Shown in pieces: positions 12,367 through 23,726 of a stretch of DNA of 64,000 nt. The stretch is taken from positions 372,001-436,000 of the forward strand of contig JAGMWG010000020.1 in assembly GCA_020744225.1 (NCBI GenBank). Direction: 5' to 3'. The translations under genes were made by a program, and so were the position numbers. The notes beneath the pieces were generated by a model. The model did no database searches and was not told where the DNA came from. It saw nothing but the letters and a program-made list of their open reading frames with translations. Source of the stretch: Paraphoma chrysanthemicola (taxonomy: Eukaryota > Ascomycota > Dothideomycetes > Pleosporales > Phaeosphaeriaceae). Each line of letters begins with the position of its first letter. Position 1 is the first letter of the stretch.

Positions 12367-12768
12367 TTATGCTTGCGAGCACTGGAAAGAGAATCCTCCA
12401 ATGTAGACGGGTACGGCCTTGGTAACGTCGCCGTCGAGATCGACAAAGTTCTTTGCGCGGCCATCGAGCTGAATTTCCCATGTTCCACCATTGCCAACCG
12501 CCCTGTTGACCAGCGAGCACTTGCTGGTATCGGAGAACTGGACCAATTGAGCGGAGGTGGCAACTAGACCATTCTTGCCGATGGGAGTGTCGCGGAAGAG
12601 GTCGGAAACGTAGCGTGGGACGTTATCGGCAGGAACAGTGGCGGCAGCATTGACGCCGGTTTGGTCGTTGAAGATGCGCAGAGTGATTTGGGCCGCGGGC
12701 GCTGGAAGGGCGGTAATGCCAGAAGCGAAGACGATCAGAGTGGAAGCAATGATGGTGGTGAACTGCAT
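12367..12768 (-). CDS. Small secreted protein, candidate effector
   Basis: A single-exon gene of 133 aa whose family I do not recognise. The N-terminus is a clear signal peptide: Met, Gln, Phe, then a hydrophobic run ending near Ala20, with LPAPA just after the likely cleavage site. The mature part is about 110 residues with only two cysteines (in SKCSL and FQCSQA at the extreme C-terminus), which could form one disulfide. It ends in a GGFSFQC pattern and looks like a compact beta-rich domain. The frame is bounded by stops and starts at the only suitable ATG. A TATAAA box lies about 150 bp upstream. Isolation in a gene-poor stretch and small secreted size fit an effector or antigen-like protein, but this is inference. 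Confidence 0.75.
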   Translation of the reverse strand: MQFTTIIASTLIVFASGITALPAPAAQITLRIFNDQTGVNAAATVPADNVPRYVSDLFRDTPIGKNGLVATSAQLVQFSDTSKCSLVNRAVGNGGTWEIQLDGRAKNFVDLDGDVTKAVPVYIGGFSFQCSQA

Positions 12769-12919
12769 CTTGAAGATTGTTGGTTTTGGGTGGTTGGTTT
12801 TGTTGCGAAGAGTCTTAGAGGAGAGAGTCGCGAGTGAAGATTGTAGAGTTCTGGATTGTTGGTTGTTGGAATGGTTGTTGGAATTGTGATGAGATCTTCC
12901 TCCTCGAGAACTAGACCTG

Positions 12920-12925
12920 CTTTAT
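12920..12925 (-). promoter_or_regulatory. Candidate TATA box of the small secreted protein gene
   Basis: The minus strand reads TATAAAG here, about 150 bp upstream of the start codon at 12,768. The position is reasonable for a fungal TATA element, but only motif and distance support it. Confidence 0.4.
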
Positions 12926-14065
12926 ACCGTCGTGAAGAGCCAGGCTTTGAAAGGACCTCTCTCTATCCCAGTGAGAGACTAGCAACACTGCCTCGGGTGG
13001 GCAGCTATTCGAAGACATCAGTGGTAAGCTGCTGAGCAGGTTTACAGCTCCGCCATGTTTTGGCTGAGCGTTCGTCGGCTTGCTACCGACTGCGATTTTA
13101 GATCGTGGATTAGGTTCGACATTGTGCTTCTCACTCCAGTCTAGTCTGTGGTAGCCTGTGGCGCAGTGCAACATGCACCCCGGATTGATGATTCGCTTCA
13201 CTGGCCTCAATCAGCCGCAGTCAGCCACGCCCTGTTACGGTAAGAGCGTGGAGATCCACAAATAGCTTTTTGATCGTGCGACGGCTTGACAGAAGCTGGA
13301 GCAGGATACTTAAGTAAGCTTACCCCACATCGAGTGAGCGATTTAACGGCGTGATCGTAACCGCCGTCACTTTCCAGAGTTTTCGACCGCCAGAAACCTT
13401 AATCGGCTAGCTTCGAGCGGCTGAGGGTACAGTGCCAGTGTCGCAAGCAGCGGTCTGCGCCTATGCAAGCGGTGTCTACAGTCTGGAAAGAGCATATGAG
13501 TAAATACTATGTGGAACGACGTGAAGGGCCGTCGCCCTGCCGTCAAGGCGTTCAAAGTGCGCGTGACAACCAGACCGCGATGGGCAAGGAATGTCATCAG
13601 GCGGTGGGGATGATACAAATGTTCTTTTGATGTGCTATTATACTCTAATTCTACTACATAAGTATGATTGATTTGCCTGCAGTCACTCTGCCGATGCGGC
13701 GTTGAAATTTCCTGCCTTGCGGAGCGGAATGGCGATGCGATCAAGCGTCCACCGTCGTGACGATCAACAAATCGGACTTGTCTATAGATCATCCAATAAT
13801 GCTGATCTTGTGCAGCTTCCAGGAAATCGCATTTTGCGCAATGAACATGATTACAGTCTAGATATCGAAGACACGGAGAAGGAGGGGGTGCGAGCGGAGG
13901 AGGGGCGGAGACCGACCTCCTGACATCGGCATTAAGATAGAAACTCCGTTGCCTTCAACCGCTTACGTCATTCGTACAGATTGCCCGCAATCGACGATAC
14001 AGAGTTCCAGCAGACTCCATCGTATATCTGTTGCTTGCGACGTGAAGACCAACACGTCGCTGGAC
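12926..14065. other. Intergenic between divergent genes
   Basis: Between the minus-strand secreted-protein gene and the plus-strand aldo/keto reductase. No recognisable gene. A minus-strand frame of 141 codons at 13,792-13,367 does not resemble any family. The last 300 bases would be promoter and leader of the reductase gene; an in-frame ATG at 13,949 is an alternative start for it. Confidence 0.5.
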
Positions 14066-15144
14066 ATGCAAAAATCCTTAGCCAGGCTATCTGCGCTGCA
14101 ATCACAACTACAAACGAAGTTTACTCGCTCCTTTCACATCTCAACCTTCAAAATGGCACCTTTATCTATCAATTCAACCTATCGCATGACTTCAGGACAT
14201 GAGATTCCCGTACTTGGATATGGAGTCTACCAAACACCAGCAGATGTTACCTCTGAAGTCGTGCAGCATGCAATCAAGTCAGGTTATCGCCACGTTGACT
14301 CGGCAGTAGCCTATCGCAACGAGCAGCCCTCTGCGGAAGGTATCAAGAAGTCCGATATACCAAGGGAGCAGTTGTTCTTCACCACGAAGATTCCTCCCAA
14401 AGACATGAGCTACGATACTGCTAAGGCACACATCGAAAACACACTCAAGATCACAGGCTTCGACTATATCGACCTGTACCTGCTTCACAGTCCATATGGC
14501 GGCAAAGAGAATCGTATCGGTGCTTGGAAGGCGCTCGTTGAAGGGGTCCAAGCTGGAAGTATTCGCTCAATAGGTACGTAACTTCAGTACTGCATTAAAA
14601 GTCAAACGCAAGTAGAAAGCGACTGACTCGGAGATCTTAAGGCGTCTCTAATTACGGCGTGCACCACCTCGATGAGCTTGAAAATTGGATCAAAGAGACG
14701 GAAAGTACCTTAGGCACAGGCAAAGGAGGTGTTCTCAGCATCAACCAAGTCGAGCTTCATCCATGGCTTGCAAGGCCGGACATTGTCGAGTGGTGCAAGA
14801 GCAGAGGTGTGCTTTTGGAAGCATACTGTCCGATCGTGAGGGCGCAAAAGAATGACGACCCTCTTTTGCAGCCGTTGGCGAAGAAGTACAACAAGACGCC
14901 ATCGCAGATTCTTATCAGATGGAGCTTACAGATGGTAAATACATGCTATGCACCTCATTGGGTGTAGGACTTGAGCTGATATGCAACACAGGGCTTCATT
15001 CCTCTTCCGAAGTCGGTCACACCGGCACGCATTGAGGAGAACGCTAATGTGTACGATTTTGAGTTGTCGCCGGAGGAGATGAAGACTTTGGACACGGGAA
15101 TTTACGAGCCTTGCGCATGGGATCCAACAGTCAGCCACGATTAG
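14066..15144 (+). CDS. Aldo/keto reductase
   Basis: NADPH-dependent oxidoreductase of the AKR superfamily, which reduces aldehydes and ketones to alcohols; the substrate cannot be read from sequence. Exons are 14066-14573, 14642-14934 and 14992-15144, giving 317 aa. Introns start GTACGT and GTAAAT and end TTAAG and ACACAG. The catalytic tetrad is visible: Asp in HVDSA, Tyr in AVAYRNEQ, Lys in FTTKIPP and His in LYLLHSP. The cofactor-binding signature IPLPKS is also present. Starting at 14066 adds an Arg/Ser/Gln-rich leader (MQKSLARLSALQ...FTRSFH) that looks like a mitochondrial presequence. Starting at 14153 (MAPLSIN) gives a standard 288-aa cytosolic enzyme, and 13949 is a third possible start. 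Dual targeting by alternative starts is possible but untested. Confidence 0.88.
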
Positions 15145-15747
15145 TCGAATATAACAGCAAATCATTCCCATCATGGTCTCATCAACATGTGGCCCAAGTA
15201 TTCGCGTACTCTGCCATTCTGTCAAGAATTCAGTACTTAGAGATGTATCTACGTTGGCAATCACATCGTCGTGGAACACTCCATACGTAGCAAACTTAAT
15301 GCACGTCCTAGTCATACACTCCATGAACATCCAGCTATGAGCCACTTTGGGTTGAATGCAACGATCGTTGGAAGTATCAATCCATTGTATTGCCCAAGCA
15401 TAGAAAGACAACGTCATAAAGATGGTTCGAGACACAATTGGACTATTTTGGAAGACTTAAGACCAGCACAATCTTAGGGCCAGAAAGTACGGGAAACGGA
15501 GTCGCGCGTGCTCTTTGGACGCGAACCGTTGCGTTACGTGGTATGATGACGATAAAACAAACCTGGCTAGCGTACAATATACAGGAATGCACAGAGTATG
15601 ATCAGCAGAAAGATTCATTCAATATAGATTATCTGCACACTTTTTCTAGATGATTGGAAGCACCTATCATGGCAGTCAAAGTGATTCCCATCAAACGCCT
15701 GAAATGCTAATGTTTGTACATGTCGTAAGGTTCAATACACATAGTCT
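15145..15747. other. Intergenic, between 3' ends
   Basis: Convergent 3' flanks of the aldo/keto reductase and the fungalysin. Nothing gene-like is seen. A 169-codon minus-strand frame begins inside the reductase and is its shadow. Confidence 0.55.
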
Positions 15748-17766
15748 TCAGCACACGCCTTCCGGCACAGTGTAGCTTTCCACCCTCTTTGCTGCATTGT
15801 AGGCAGCGCCCTCGCCGAGTCCTCGCTTTGCGAATCCTTTCCAGATCTCGCAGAGGTTATCACCCCCTGTCAAGGCCTCGTCTGCGTCAACGATCGCATC
15901 TCGTGCCGACACGAAGTTAGGATTGCAAGGCTGAAGAGCCATACCGTCCAGGACAAGTTTCATCGCAAGGTACTTTCCGTCTGTCGGGACACCATTTGCG
16001 TCGAAGTCCGGCTTGCCAGCATCGTTCTTGCCGTGCTTATCGATGAGGTTCCAGAGGACCTCGTAGAGGATCGAAGCCCAGATGTTGCCGATAGGATGAA
16101 CTCTGATCATTGGGTCGACGTAGCTGTAAGTCTGAGGATTGGTGTTGAGATCGGTCGAGTATGGGTAATTCCGGATGCCCCGTCCGCCATTAACCCATGC
16201 GCCCATGAGGTAATCAGTCTCGCGAGTGTCACCTGGCTTGAGACGAATCGCCGTGGCGTAGAAGTCCGACCAGCCTTCACCCATACCACCAGCCTCTAGA
16301 ATATTAAGGCAGTTGGAGTTGGCAGGTCCTCCCGTCAGTCTGTTGGATAGTCCGTGAGTATATTCGTGGATAACTACGCCTGCTTCAAACGAGCAGTCTC
16401 GGAAAGGCGAGGTAGTGTTCCACATGTACATACGCATGCGAGCAGGCGAACCGTCTGGTGGGGTGGCGAAATTGGCGTTGTTGAAGGCGCTTCCATCCTG
16501 TGCGTTGAGGTAGACAAAATCGTTACCAACACCGCCCTGTCCGTTGTTGTTGATCTCGAAATTTCCAGCTGCCTCGTTAAATCCAAGCTGATGCAGCAGG
16601 TCGTGGTACACGTTTGAGGTGTAGTATAGCTGCGTTACTGACGCGTTGGAGTACGACAAGAAATCGGTCTCGTTGAGCGAATATGGGTAGTGGAACTTGA
16701 GATCTGAGCTGACAGGTCGGGGCAAGTTGAAATACTCGCTTGCCGTCTTGTTTGCCCAGTTGTTCTGAGCGATTCCGTTGTTGCCCCGTGTCGTCGGATA
16801 GCGGGTGGTGCCGTCGCTGTGCCATCCAAACTCACTAGCTTCACGGTCGAAAGGATCGACAACGATCGTGCGCTCGCCCTCAGTCGGATCGTTGATCCCC
16901 CATGGGCTAGCTCTTAAGTCAGTAATTGTATTCAGTATCTTGAAATCTCTAGGCTACTTACTAGACTTCGTAGCTTGCGTCAGCAGACCAGTCCACCACA
17001 GCATGGACATGGCTGCCATCTGACGCGTCAACGTAAGTCAAAAGCCAGTTGCTCATAATGTCGGTCTCGATCCTCCAGGTCAGAGCGAGTTTGCCTTCGG
17101 CAGTTTGGACGTAGACTAAGCGAGCTTCTGGATCAGATACGGCGCCCGTGGTCTGCTTGATTGCGTATGTGTCTGCAGCCTCCTTTGGCTCCGATGTGGC
17201 AGATGCAGCGGACATTGGAAGGTCAAGCACGGTGACCGCAGACTTCAGTGCTGCCACCGGTTCCATCTTGTCACGCTTGCTCTTGGACGGGGCTTGAGGA
17301 ATATCGCCCTTGAAGAACGAGTTTCCAAACGAAAAAATTGTCCCATCGCGGCCAACCTGAACACATTAGCTGAATGATCCTTCGGGGTTATTTTATCGTC
17401 ACTAACATTGACATTGAAGTCGCCGTTGTCAACATCAAGACCGTTGGCAGTTTGCTTGAAGTAAAAGTGGGCTACGCCATTTGTGCCAGTATAGCTGCTC
17501 GCTAAGCGAAAAGCTGCGCCAGGAGCAGTCTTCTTCACGAGCTCTTCGGCGGTATCTTGTGCGCTCGCACGCTTCGTCAGCGATGCGATGGATGGGTCTG
17601 CCCCGACTTCTTTGGCGTTTGTGTATGCTACAGGCACTTTCATGCGAAAGGAATCAAGATCAACGCCTCTTTTGGTAAGACCATGTTTATTGTGGAATGC
17701 AGGGTGAGCCTGTGTGCTCTTCAGAGTGGCAAAAGATGCCAACGAGGCGAGAAGAAAAGACCGCAT
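15748..17766 (-). CDS. Fungalysin, secreted M36 zinc metalloprotease
   Basis: Extracellular endopeptidase of family M36, made as a pre-pro-protein. Exons are 17766-17407, 17356-16962 and 16906-15748, giving 637 aa, the usual fungalysin length. Introns of 50 and 55 nt have donors GTTAGT and GTAAGT and acceptors TTCAG and GCTAG. A signal peptide (MRSFLLASLASFATLKSTQA) is followed by a propeptide of about 230 residues with the FTP-like region. The catalytic domain carries HEYTH at about 432-436, matching the HExxH zinc motif, and MGEGWSDF (Glu at about 462) for the third ligand. The second splice restores the conserved VYPWGINDPTEG segment at the start of the mature enzyme. Several NxS/T sites suggest glycosylation. 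The protein would supply peptides and nitrogen from host or environmental protein. Confidence 0.95.
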
Positions 17767-17846
17767 TGCAATAGAAGAAGTTGGACAAACGAAGGAACGA
17801 CAGAGATGATGACCTAGACAACTAGACGCTGACACAATCGCTTTGT

Positions 17847-17853
17847 ACTTATA
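17847..17853 (-). promoter_or_regulatory. Candidate TATA box of the fungalysin gene
   Basis: The minus strand reads TATAAGT about 80 bp upstream of the start codon. Supported by motif and distance only. Confidence 0.35.
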
Positions 17854-19044
17854 CGAGAGCAAGAGATCGACCTAGTCAGACGGAGCGGAATCGATGTCCT
17901 CTTCACGAGGCTGATTTCCTAAGCGGGAGATGATAACGACTAGTAGTGCGAGCGCGAACACCACTCATGCGCGCGCTCAGCGCTCGCGACCTACCTATCC
18001 GGGCCAGGCTCCAACTCAAGCTTCGAGGTGCTGTAGGTTAAGTGGAAATGGGCGCTTGGCAAAGCAATCGAATAGGCAGTCGACTTCATCACCCCTGGTT
18101 AATATGGTCTTGGCACTATATCGTGCACAATGGATGTCGTTGAGATGAACTCCGACCTTCCCGATGTGGAGGGAGACTTGAACATCGATCTGTATGTACT
18201 CGTGATCACGGTCCATGGTTGCAAGCATTTATGAGTGTTGTAAAAATACCACGACGCTCTTTGAGAGGAAGTATGCATTTGGCGCTGCGGGTGTTGAGAC
18301 GGAAAGGGTCACGGTGTGCAGCGGACCCCACTGACGTGGGACTGCCAGGTCTGCAGGTACCCGTCCTCGAATTTCTCGCAGCAAATACATTTGCAGAGTC
18401 CGTGAGCCAGTTTCCTAGAGTGGCGAGACGTTGTGGGCAAAGACGTCCTCTCTGAAGCGTGGTTGGTTGTAGGTTAGGGGCGGCCGTTTAGCCACCTTCC
18501 TTTTCAGCCATTGGAGCCCGTCATTCGCTACTAGCACGTAATCTGCGACACGCTCCGAGGGCACTCAACCGCTATCTGTCCCGCGGGCGAAACAGTTGCG
18601 CGTAATGGAGCCACCCGTGAGATGATGATAGTCCTGGGCGGATCCGATGGCATTGGGGTAAGGACGATGGATGTGTGGTTGCAGCGGAGCATGTTGGAAA
18701 GGGTCTGCCAAGCCGCGCCGCTCCGACGTCGCCTCACCCCACGATGCGGGGTGGCATCCAGGCACGACATGTTCATTACCATCAACAGCTCGGACTAGAT
18801 TCGCATCAAAGTGCTGTACTTGATGAACATGCTAATCCATAGTTATGGCCCTAGGTATCGCGTCTGATAATTAGTCGTTCGCATTAGTAGCAGGCACCAC
18901 TATAGACAAGAAAGGAGTCGAAATGTCTCACGATTTGGTCGCTGTAATTCGCCGCAAAGGGCTCCATACTGGATTTTGCGTTTATACAGTCCATGATGAA
19001 GAGGTAATATGTACAAGGAGAAACAACGCATGGACCATCTCCAA
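17854..19044. other. Intergenic
   Basis: 5' flank of the fungalysin gene and 3' flank of the cellobiose dehydrogenase gene. Only short overlapping frames, none recognisable. Confidence 0.55.
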
Positions 19045-21510
19045 CTACTGCCATCCCCATCGGCCTTTTCCGCTACCTCGGACTGGTCGGCCACGATACG
19101 GTGTAGACGTTGCACTTGCAGCAGGTCTACTCAACGTTGGAAGGACAGCCAGATATCCATTCGTGGGCACCGGAGCAGCACTGGGAAGGAGACTTGCGCT
19201 GCTTGGCGTGCCATTATCTGGACCAGTCGCCGTTTCATTTGCAACACCTGCACCCAGTGCGATAATTTTCTCAACTGCGGCCTCTGCGGCGACCATCACG
19301 ATTGCCTGGGTATTGCCCGTTGGTAAATCCGGGTGCATGCCTGCGTCGACAACAAACAGATTGTCCGTTCCCCAAACCTTGCAATTGGTGTCGACGACGC
19401 TGCTTCCGTTTTTGGTGCCATCCTCAGTGCCCATAATGGTGGTTCCAGTCATGTGAACCCCGGAAAGAGGGCTCGAACTTGCAACAATAGACGCGCCAGT
19501 AGCATTGGCAGACCCGATGAAACTGAGCGTGCTGTTTGGCTGTCGACTAATGGCAAGCAGCTCGTCGATAGCCTTGGCCATGGCTTCTTTGTCGGAGGCG
19601 GAGGTCAGATATGGACTAACAGTCCATTCTGTATTTCCGTCCGGGGTGATACCGAGCGTACCAGTCGAAGTCACTCCATGCGTTAGTGCAACCAGGAACG
19701 ATATGGTGTTATCGGCGGCGGAAGAGATATGAGCCTGAGACAAGGTTTTGTGGCCGTCATCGTTTGTGATTGTGGTATAGGACATGGCACGGTTGAAAGA
19801 CTGAGCTAGCGGGCCAGATCCATGCGCATACAGTGCCAGAGTTTCGTTGCTAGGGCTCGTGAATTCCTCGGGTTTCATGATGGTCAAATTGCCCTTGACG
19901 TTGAAGTTGAGATTGATGTAAACGTGGTCGCGGACAAAACCAACAGGCAGGTTGATCCAATCCTCTTCCTCGGGCAGGACGACTGCGGTGTTACCCGACT
20001 TTACGATGTTGATCTGATCAGTAGGGCCGATACCAGAATTGAAGAGAATCCTGGGGCTTGACATTGCGCCTGCAGCAAGGATAACTTTGCCACCTTGATT
20101 GATGTTGATGATTTGTCGCTGTCCCGCGTCGTCTTCAACCTCAACTCCGGTGACCGCTGACTTCGTTCGCACTGCGCGAATCACTTTGGTATGCAGCTGC
20201 AGCATGAAGTTTGACAGACCCACGGCGAGAGGTAGGTAAGTGCGAACCGGACCTGCTCGTAGTCCGTTGATGGTGTTGATCGCCGGATGCGTGAATGTTT
20301 GGAATTTGGCATCTGGCTCCTCGTTGCTATCTGCATAAGACCACCCAGCACCAGTCAGCCAATTCGAAGCGACGTCCCAAACAGAGTTGTCGTAATATTT
20401 GCCGTCCATAGACGGGCTGGTGGACCCAGGGTTACGCTCGTATACGCGTGCAGCTGCGGCCTCCACGGTCGTAGCCCACTGCCAATTCTCCGGCCAGTTC
20501 TCGAAGTCGAAGCTAGGCGGACGTACAAATTGCAAGCCATTCACAGTAGTCCCACCTCCAAGTATACATCCAGCTATTTCGGGTGTGTCGCTGCAATACG
20601 CATCGTTGCCGGGGAAGCTAGGCAGAGTACTGAAAAGACCAGGGACCTCGAACGCTGTCAGAGTGTTGTTCCAAGGCACAACGAGATCGCCGCCAGAGGA
20701 ATAAAATGAAGGACCGCCTCGCTCGAGGACCAACACCGATTTGCCGGCCTCCGCGAGTCTTTGCGACACCACAAGACCTGACGCACCACCACCAACAACA
20801 ATGTAATCCCACGTCGAATTCGACACAGGTATAGTGCCATTGTTTGGGGGGGCTGGCACAGTTTGGTTCCCACCAGTTGGAGGGGGGGGCGTCGTCCCAA
20901 TAGCTAGGGCAGCCCAAGTGGCAAAGTCAGCCGATTTGGCACCGGCCAGATCAAAGCCGAAGCCGCCAAACCCCTGATCGTGGTACTGGAGTGAGGAAGA
21001 AACGCTGGAAGGCGTTGTAGGCGATTCCGATGACATTGCCCATCCAAGAACACCTGTCTCGGCAGTCGGATCAAAAGCCCTGCCTTCGACAATACATCGC
21101 TCGCACAAGAATGTGAACGTGAAGCCGGTTGAATTGATCGACGTGCCTTCAGGAATGGTCTTGATTACAGCATCGCCGTCGAATACGCCAGGGCTGGTGT
21201 AGCCCGTCGTGGTTCGTAGGGAAGAGTAGACACTCTCGCCGTTAGGCCATGCCACAGCAAGCAGACTGTTGCGCATGGAGCCAGTGAGAGTCACTGCTGC
21301 CCATCCTGTAGTGCTGGCAGAGATGCGGCCGATAAAGTCTGTCCCAGGTTGCTCGGGGAGCGCAATACCAAAAGAGAAACCATTTGCGGCACTATACTGC
21401 TGGAAGGTGATACCCGTGGCTGCATCTGTAAAAGGAGTGGTAGATTGCGCCTGAACACCAGCTAGGCTCGCTGCCAGAGCAAAGAATGGAATGGTTCGAC
21501 TCGCGAACAT
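19045..21510 (-). CDS. Cellobiose dehydrogenase (cytochrome plus GMC flavodehydrogenase)
   Basis: Secreted flavocytochrome that oxidises cellobiose and cello-oligosaccharides and passes electrons to lytic polysaccharide monooxygenases. One uninterrupted exon of 821 aa, starting at an ATG followed by a signal peptide ending VQAQ. Domain 1 (about 20-205) is the heme b cytochrome: SMRNSLL supplies the Met ligand and LQYHDQGFG the His ligand. A Pro/Thr/Asn linker follows. Domain 2 begins with the FAD-binding motif WDYIVVGGGASG and ends with HMTGTT and the MHPDLPTGN motif, which hold the active-site His and Asn of GMC oxidoreductases. The C-terminus is a short Ser/Pro/Gly/Arg tail with no family-1 carbohydrate-binding module, as in class IIB/III enzymes. 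An in-frame ATG 35 codons upstream (21615) is rejected because it would bury the signal peptide. Long plus-strand frames inside are shadows. Confidence 0.94.
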   Translation of the reverse strand: MFASRTIPFFALAASLAGVQAQSTTPFTDAATGITFQQYSAANGFSFGIALPEQPGTDFIGRISASTTGWAAVTLTGSMRNSLLAVAWPNGESVYSSLRTTTGYTSPGVFDGDAVIKTIPEGTSINSTGFTFTFLCERCIVEGRAFDPTAETGVLGWAMSSESPTTPSSVSSSLQYHDQGFGGFGFDLAGAKSADFATWAALAIGTTPPPPTGGNQTVPAPPNNGTIPVSNSTWDYIVVGGGASGLVVSQRLAEAGKSVLVLERGGPSFYSSGGDLVVPWNNTLTAFEVPGLFSTLPSFPGNDAYCSDTPEIAGCILGGGTTVNGLQFVRPPSFDFENWPENWQWATTVEAAAARVYERNPGSTSPSMDGKYYDNSVWDVASNWLTGAGWSYADSNEEPDAKFQTFTHPAINTINGLRAGPVRTYLPLAVGLSNFMLQLHTKVIRAVRTKSAVTGVEVEDDAGQRQIININQGGKVILAAGAMSSPRILFNSGIGPTDQINIVKSGNTAVVLPEEEDWINLPVGFVRDHVYINLNFNVKGNLTIMKPEEFTSPSNETLALYAHGSGPLAQSFNRAMSYTTITNDDGHKTLSQAHISSAADNTISFLVALTHGVTSTGTLGITPDGNTEWTVSPYLTSASDKEAMAKAIDELLAISRQPNSTLSFIGSANATGASIVASSSPLSGVHMTGTTIMGTEDGTKNGSSVVDTNCKVWGTDNLFVVDAGMHPDLPTGNTQAIVMVAAEAAVEKIIALGAGVANETATGPDNGTPSSASLLPSAAPVPTNGYLAVLPTLSRPAASATSTPYRGRPVRGSGKGRWGWQ

Positions 21511-22177
21511 ATTGAAAGAAACGAATGTGTAAGTAAAAGAGAGAGAACGTGGCGGTGAATTCACCTTGATCAATGGCGGATACAGGTTACCATATTGCGG
21601 ACGCTCAACTGTCATATAGCTACCTCATGGTACTTTACTAACCGTAGCGCTCTCATCCGGGTGGTTGCATCTGTGTATCAGACTACTTCCATCGCTCCGA
21701 TTTCCTCTGCTTGGCTGTAGTACGCAATGCCTTGTCAGAGCGGAAATGGAGAGCTTTTGTTCTAGTGTATGAGGACAATAGCTTGGCTTCCAAGGTGTTT
21801 CTCAGGGTGACGCGGACGTTGAAACAGGTTGATGAGCAGTCCACCAATCACACATCGCATAATCCTAAGCCTCGGCCACGTCCAAGAACAAGAGCCCCCG
21901 GCATGAATCCTCCATCCTATTTCTTTGAAAACGATGCGCGCGCCTTTCATTTACCGACGTCATGTTTATTGCTGCAACCTATCAGGTCTATCATGCAATA
22001 TCTATTGCCAACATATTCTAGAAGGGACCTTCCATCATTGGCTTCGATTACCCCAACAATGAGGCAAACCGCCGCCTAAAAGCACCAAGATTTTGTAATC
22101 ATCGAGTATATTTGAAACAATGTTTACGGAAACCTCCTCTTCCGGCATCCGTCCTATGTATCGTGGCCAAATATGGC
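21511..22177. other. Intergenic
   Basis: Promoter side of the cellobiose dehydrogenase gene and 3' flank of the NmrA-like gene. No gene recognised. Confidence 0.55.
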
Positions 22178-23196
22178 TCAAGCCTTAAAAGAACTCTTCT
22201 CGAGGAACTCTCCCAAGGAAACCAACTTGTCATCAAGGATGGCATGAGACTTCTCCAAATCCTCGCCACCATAGTACCCTGGATTCTCAATGAAAAGATG
22301 ATTCTCAAGCATCTCCTGCGCCATGAACTCAGGCAGAAAGCTCTTGTACGTGCCTTCGTCCAAACGCACGAAACTAGTCTTCTTCCCCGTCACTTTAGCG
22401 AGCGTGTCGAGGACTTGCGTCGCTGTGTAATAATTTTCTGCGCCAAGGACACGAGCTCCTAGTACAGAGGAGCGATTCTTGATGATTGCTTTCACGAATT
22501 TGCCTGGTACGGTTAGTGATGGTCCTTGCAAGTAGTAGCATTCATAGACGTACCCGTGTCACTCTTGATATCAATCAAGGGGAATTTGGAGTTCTCCGCG
22601 ATTGGAAGCGCCCAGGTCAACGCTCCATCTTGACCAGGCCTGATCATCTGCTCAAGATTGCTCATGAAATAGCCAGGGAGGTAGAATGTAGCGGGCACAC
22701 CAATATCGCGAATGTATTGCTCGATGTCGGCTTTTCCGTCAAAATGCGGGACGTGAGTGAGGCGGCCACCGCTTGTTTCGGTCACATTAAGAAGCGACGA
22801 AAAGATCAAGTGCTGCACACCGACCTCCTTGGACACATCGGCGACATTCTTGCCCTGTGATAATTCGATGGCAGGGTTTGCGGTCTCCCAGTAGTTTGTG
22901 ACAAGGAATACAGTGTGGGAGTCTTGTAAGGCGGCCTGGAGGCTATCCTTGGAATCGAGATCGGCCTTCAGAACATGTTAGCACTGACCCGGAAAGTTCA
23001 ACCAAAAGCAAGAGAAGCTTACAACAACCACCTCAACTCCGAGCTTTGCAAGCTCCTGAGCGGCAGGCTTAGAGGTATCGCGCGTTACGCCTCGGATCTT
23101 GAACTCTTGCGAGAGCTTGGAGTCATTGAGTAATTGTTTGATGACAGAGCCACCTTGGTTGCCAGTGGCTCCGAAGACAGTAATGATCTTAGACAT
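22178..23196 (-). CDS. NmrA-like family NAD(P)-binding protein
   Basis: An atypical short-chain dehydrogenase-like protein. Family members bind NAD(P) and often act as redox sensors or transcription co-regulators rather than enzymes. Exons are 23196-23023, 22965-22554 and 22503-22178, giving 303 aa. Introns of 57 and 50 nt have donors GTAAGC and GTACGT and CTAAC branch sites in both. The N-terminus IITVFGATGNQGGSV is the Rossmann dinucleotide motif (GxxGxxG at 9-15). The RGVTRDTSK segment shortly after is typical of NADP-preferring NmrA/HSCARG proteins. The second exon carries KDSLQAAL and HLIFSSLLN, and DGKADIEQYIR follows the usual position of the Y/K region. There is no catalytic YxxxK, as expected for this family. 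The cellular role cannot be deduced. Confidence 0.88.
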
Positions 23197-23320
23197 TTTG
23201 ATAATGGCGATATGTTGCTTTTAAAGGCAATTGGCTGATAGTGATGTGATGGTTGGAGGTATGCAATGAGACTGGTTGTTTGATTGTGCGGTTGAAGCAA
23301 CAACATTGCGCCAGAGCGCA

Positions 23321-23326
23321 TTTATA
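23321..23326 (-). promoter_or_regulatory. Candidate TATA box of the NmrA-like gene
   Basis: The minus strand reads TATAAAT about 125 bp upstream of the start codon at 23,196. Supported by motif and distance only. Confidence 0.4.
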
Positions 23327-23726
23327 CTCTCCATACTTGCCTCAATCGCAATGCTCGTCGCTCACAAGAAGACCGATGCACCGATAAAGTTGTCAGCTGT
23401 GAAGGTAGGCGAGTGCAGAGTAGTCAGCCAATCGCAGCTATCGGCGCATGACAAATGGAACGCCGACCCTACCGAGCTCCTCGGATCTGCCAGGCTCCGT
23501 GCCGCTTTGTCACCTCGCGCACCGAAAAGTGCACTGTACGCCTTGATGAGGAATACCAAGCGTCCGAAAAGTACGTGCAGAACTGAAGCTGCCATCGAGT
23601 TGTCGCATGCCCATCTGCAGTAGGTACGACTTGACTCGATCACTTCGCGGTCCTGAATGTCGATGTCTCGAAGCTGGCAGCCGCATAGCAGTAATTCCTT
23701 CCAGTATCGACACGAGCACATCGCCA
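23327..23726. other. Intergenic
   Basis: Upstream sequence of the NmrA-like gene meeting the 3' end of the enoyl-CoA hydratase gene. No separate gene is seen. Confidence 0.5.

Noticed and set aside
20287..20709. Long plus-strand frames inside the cellobiose dehydrogenase gene
   Set aside because: They are antisense shadows of a clearly conserved coding sequence.
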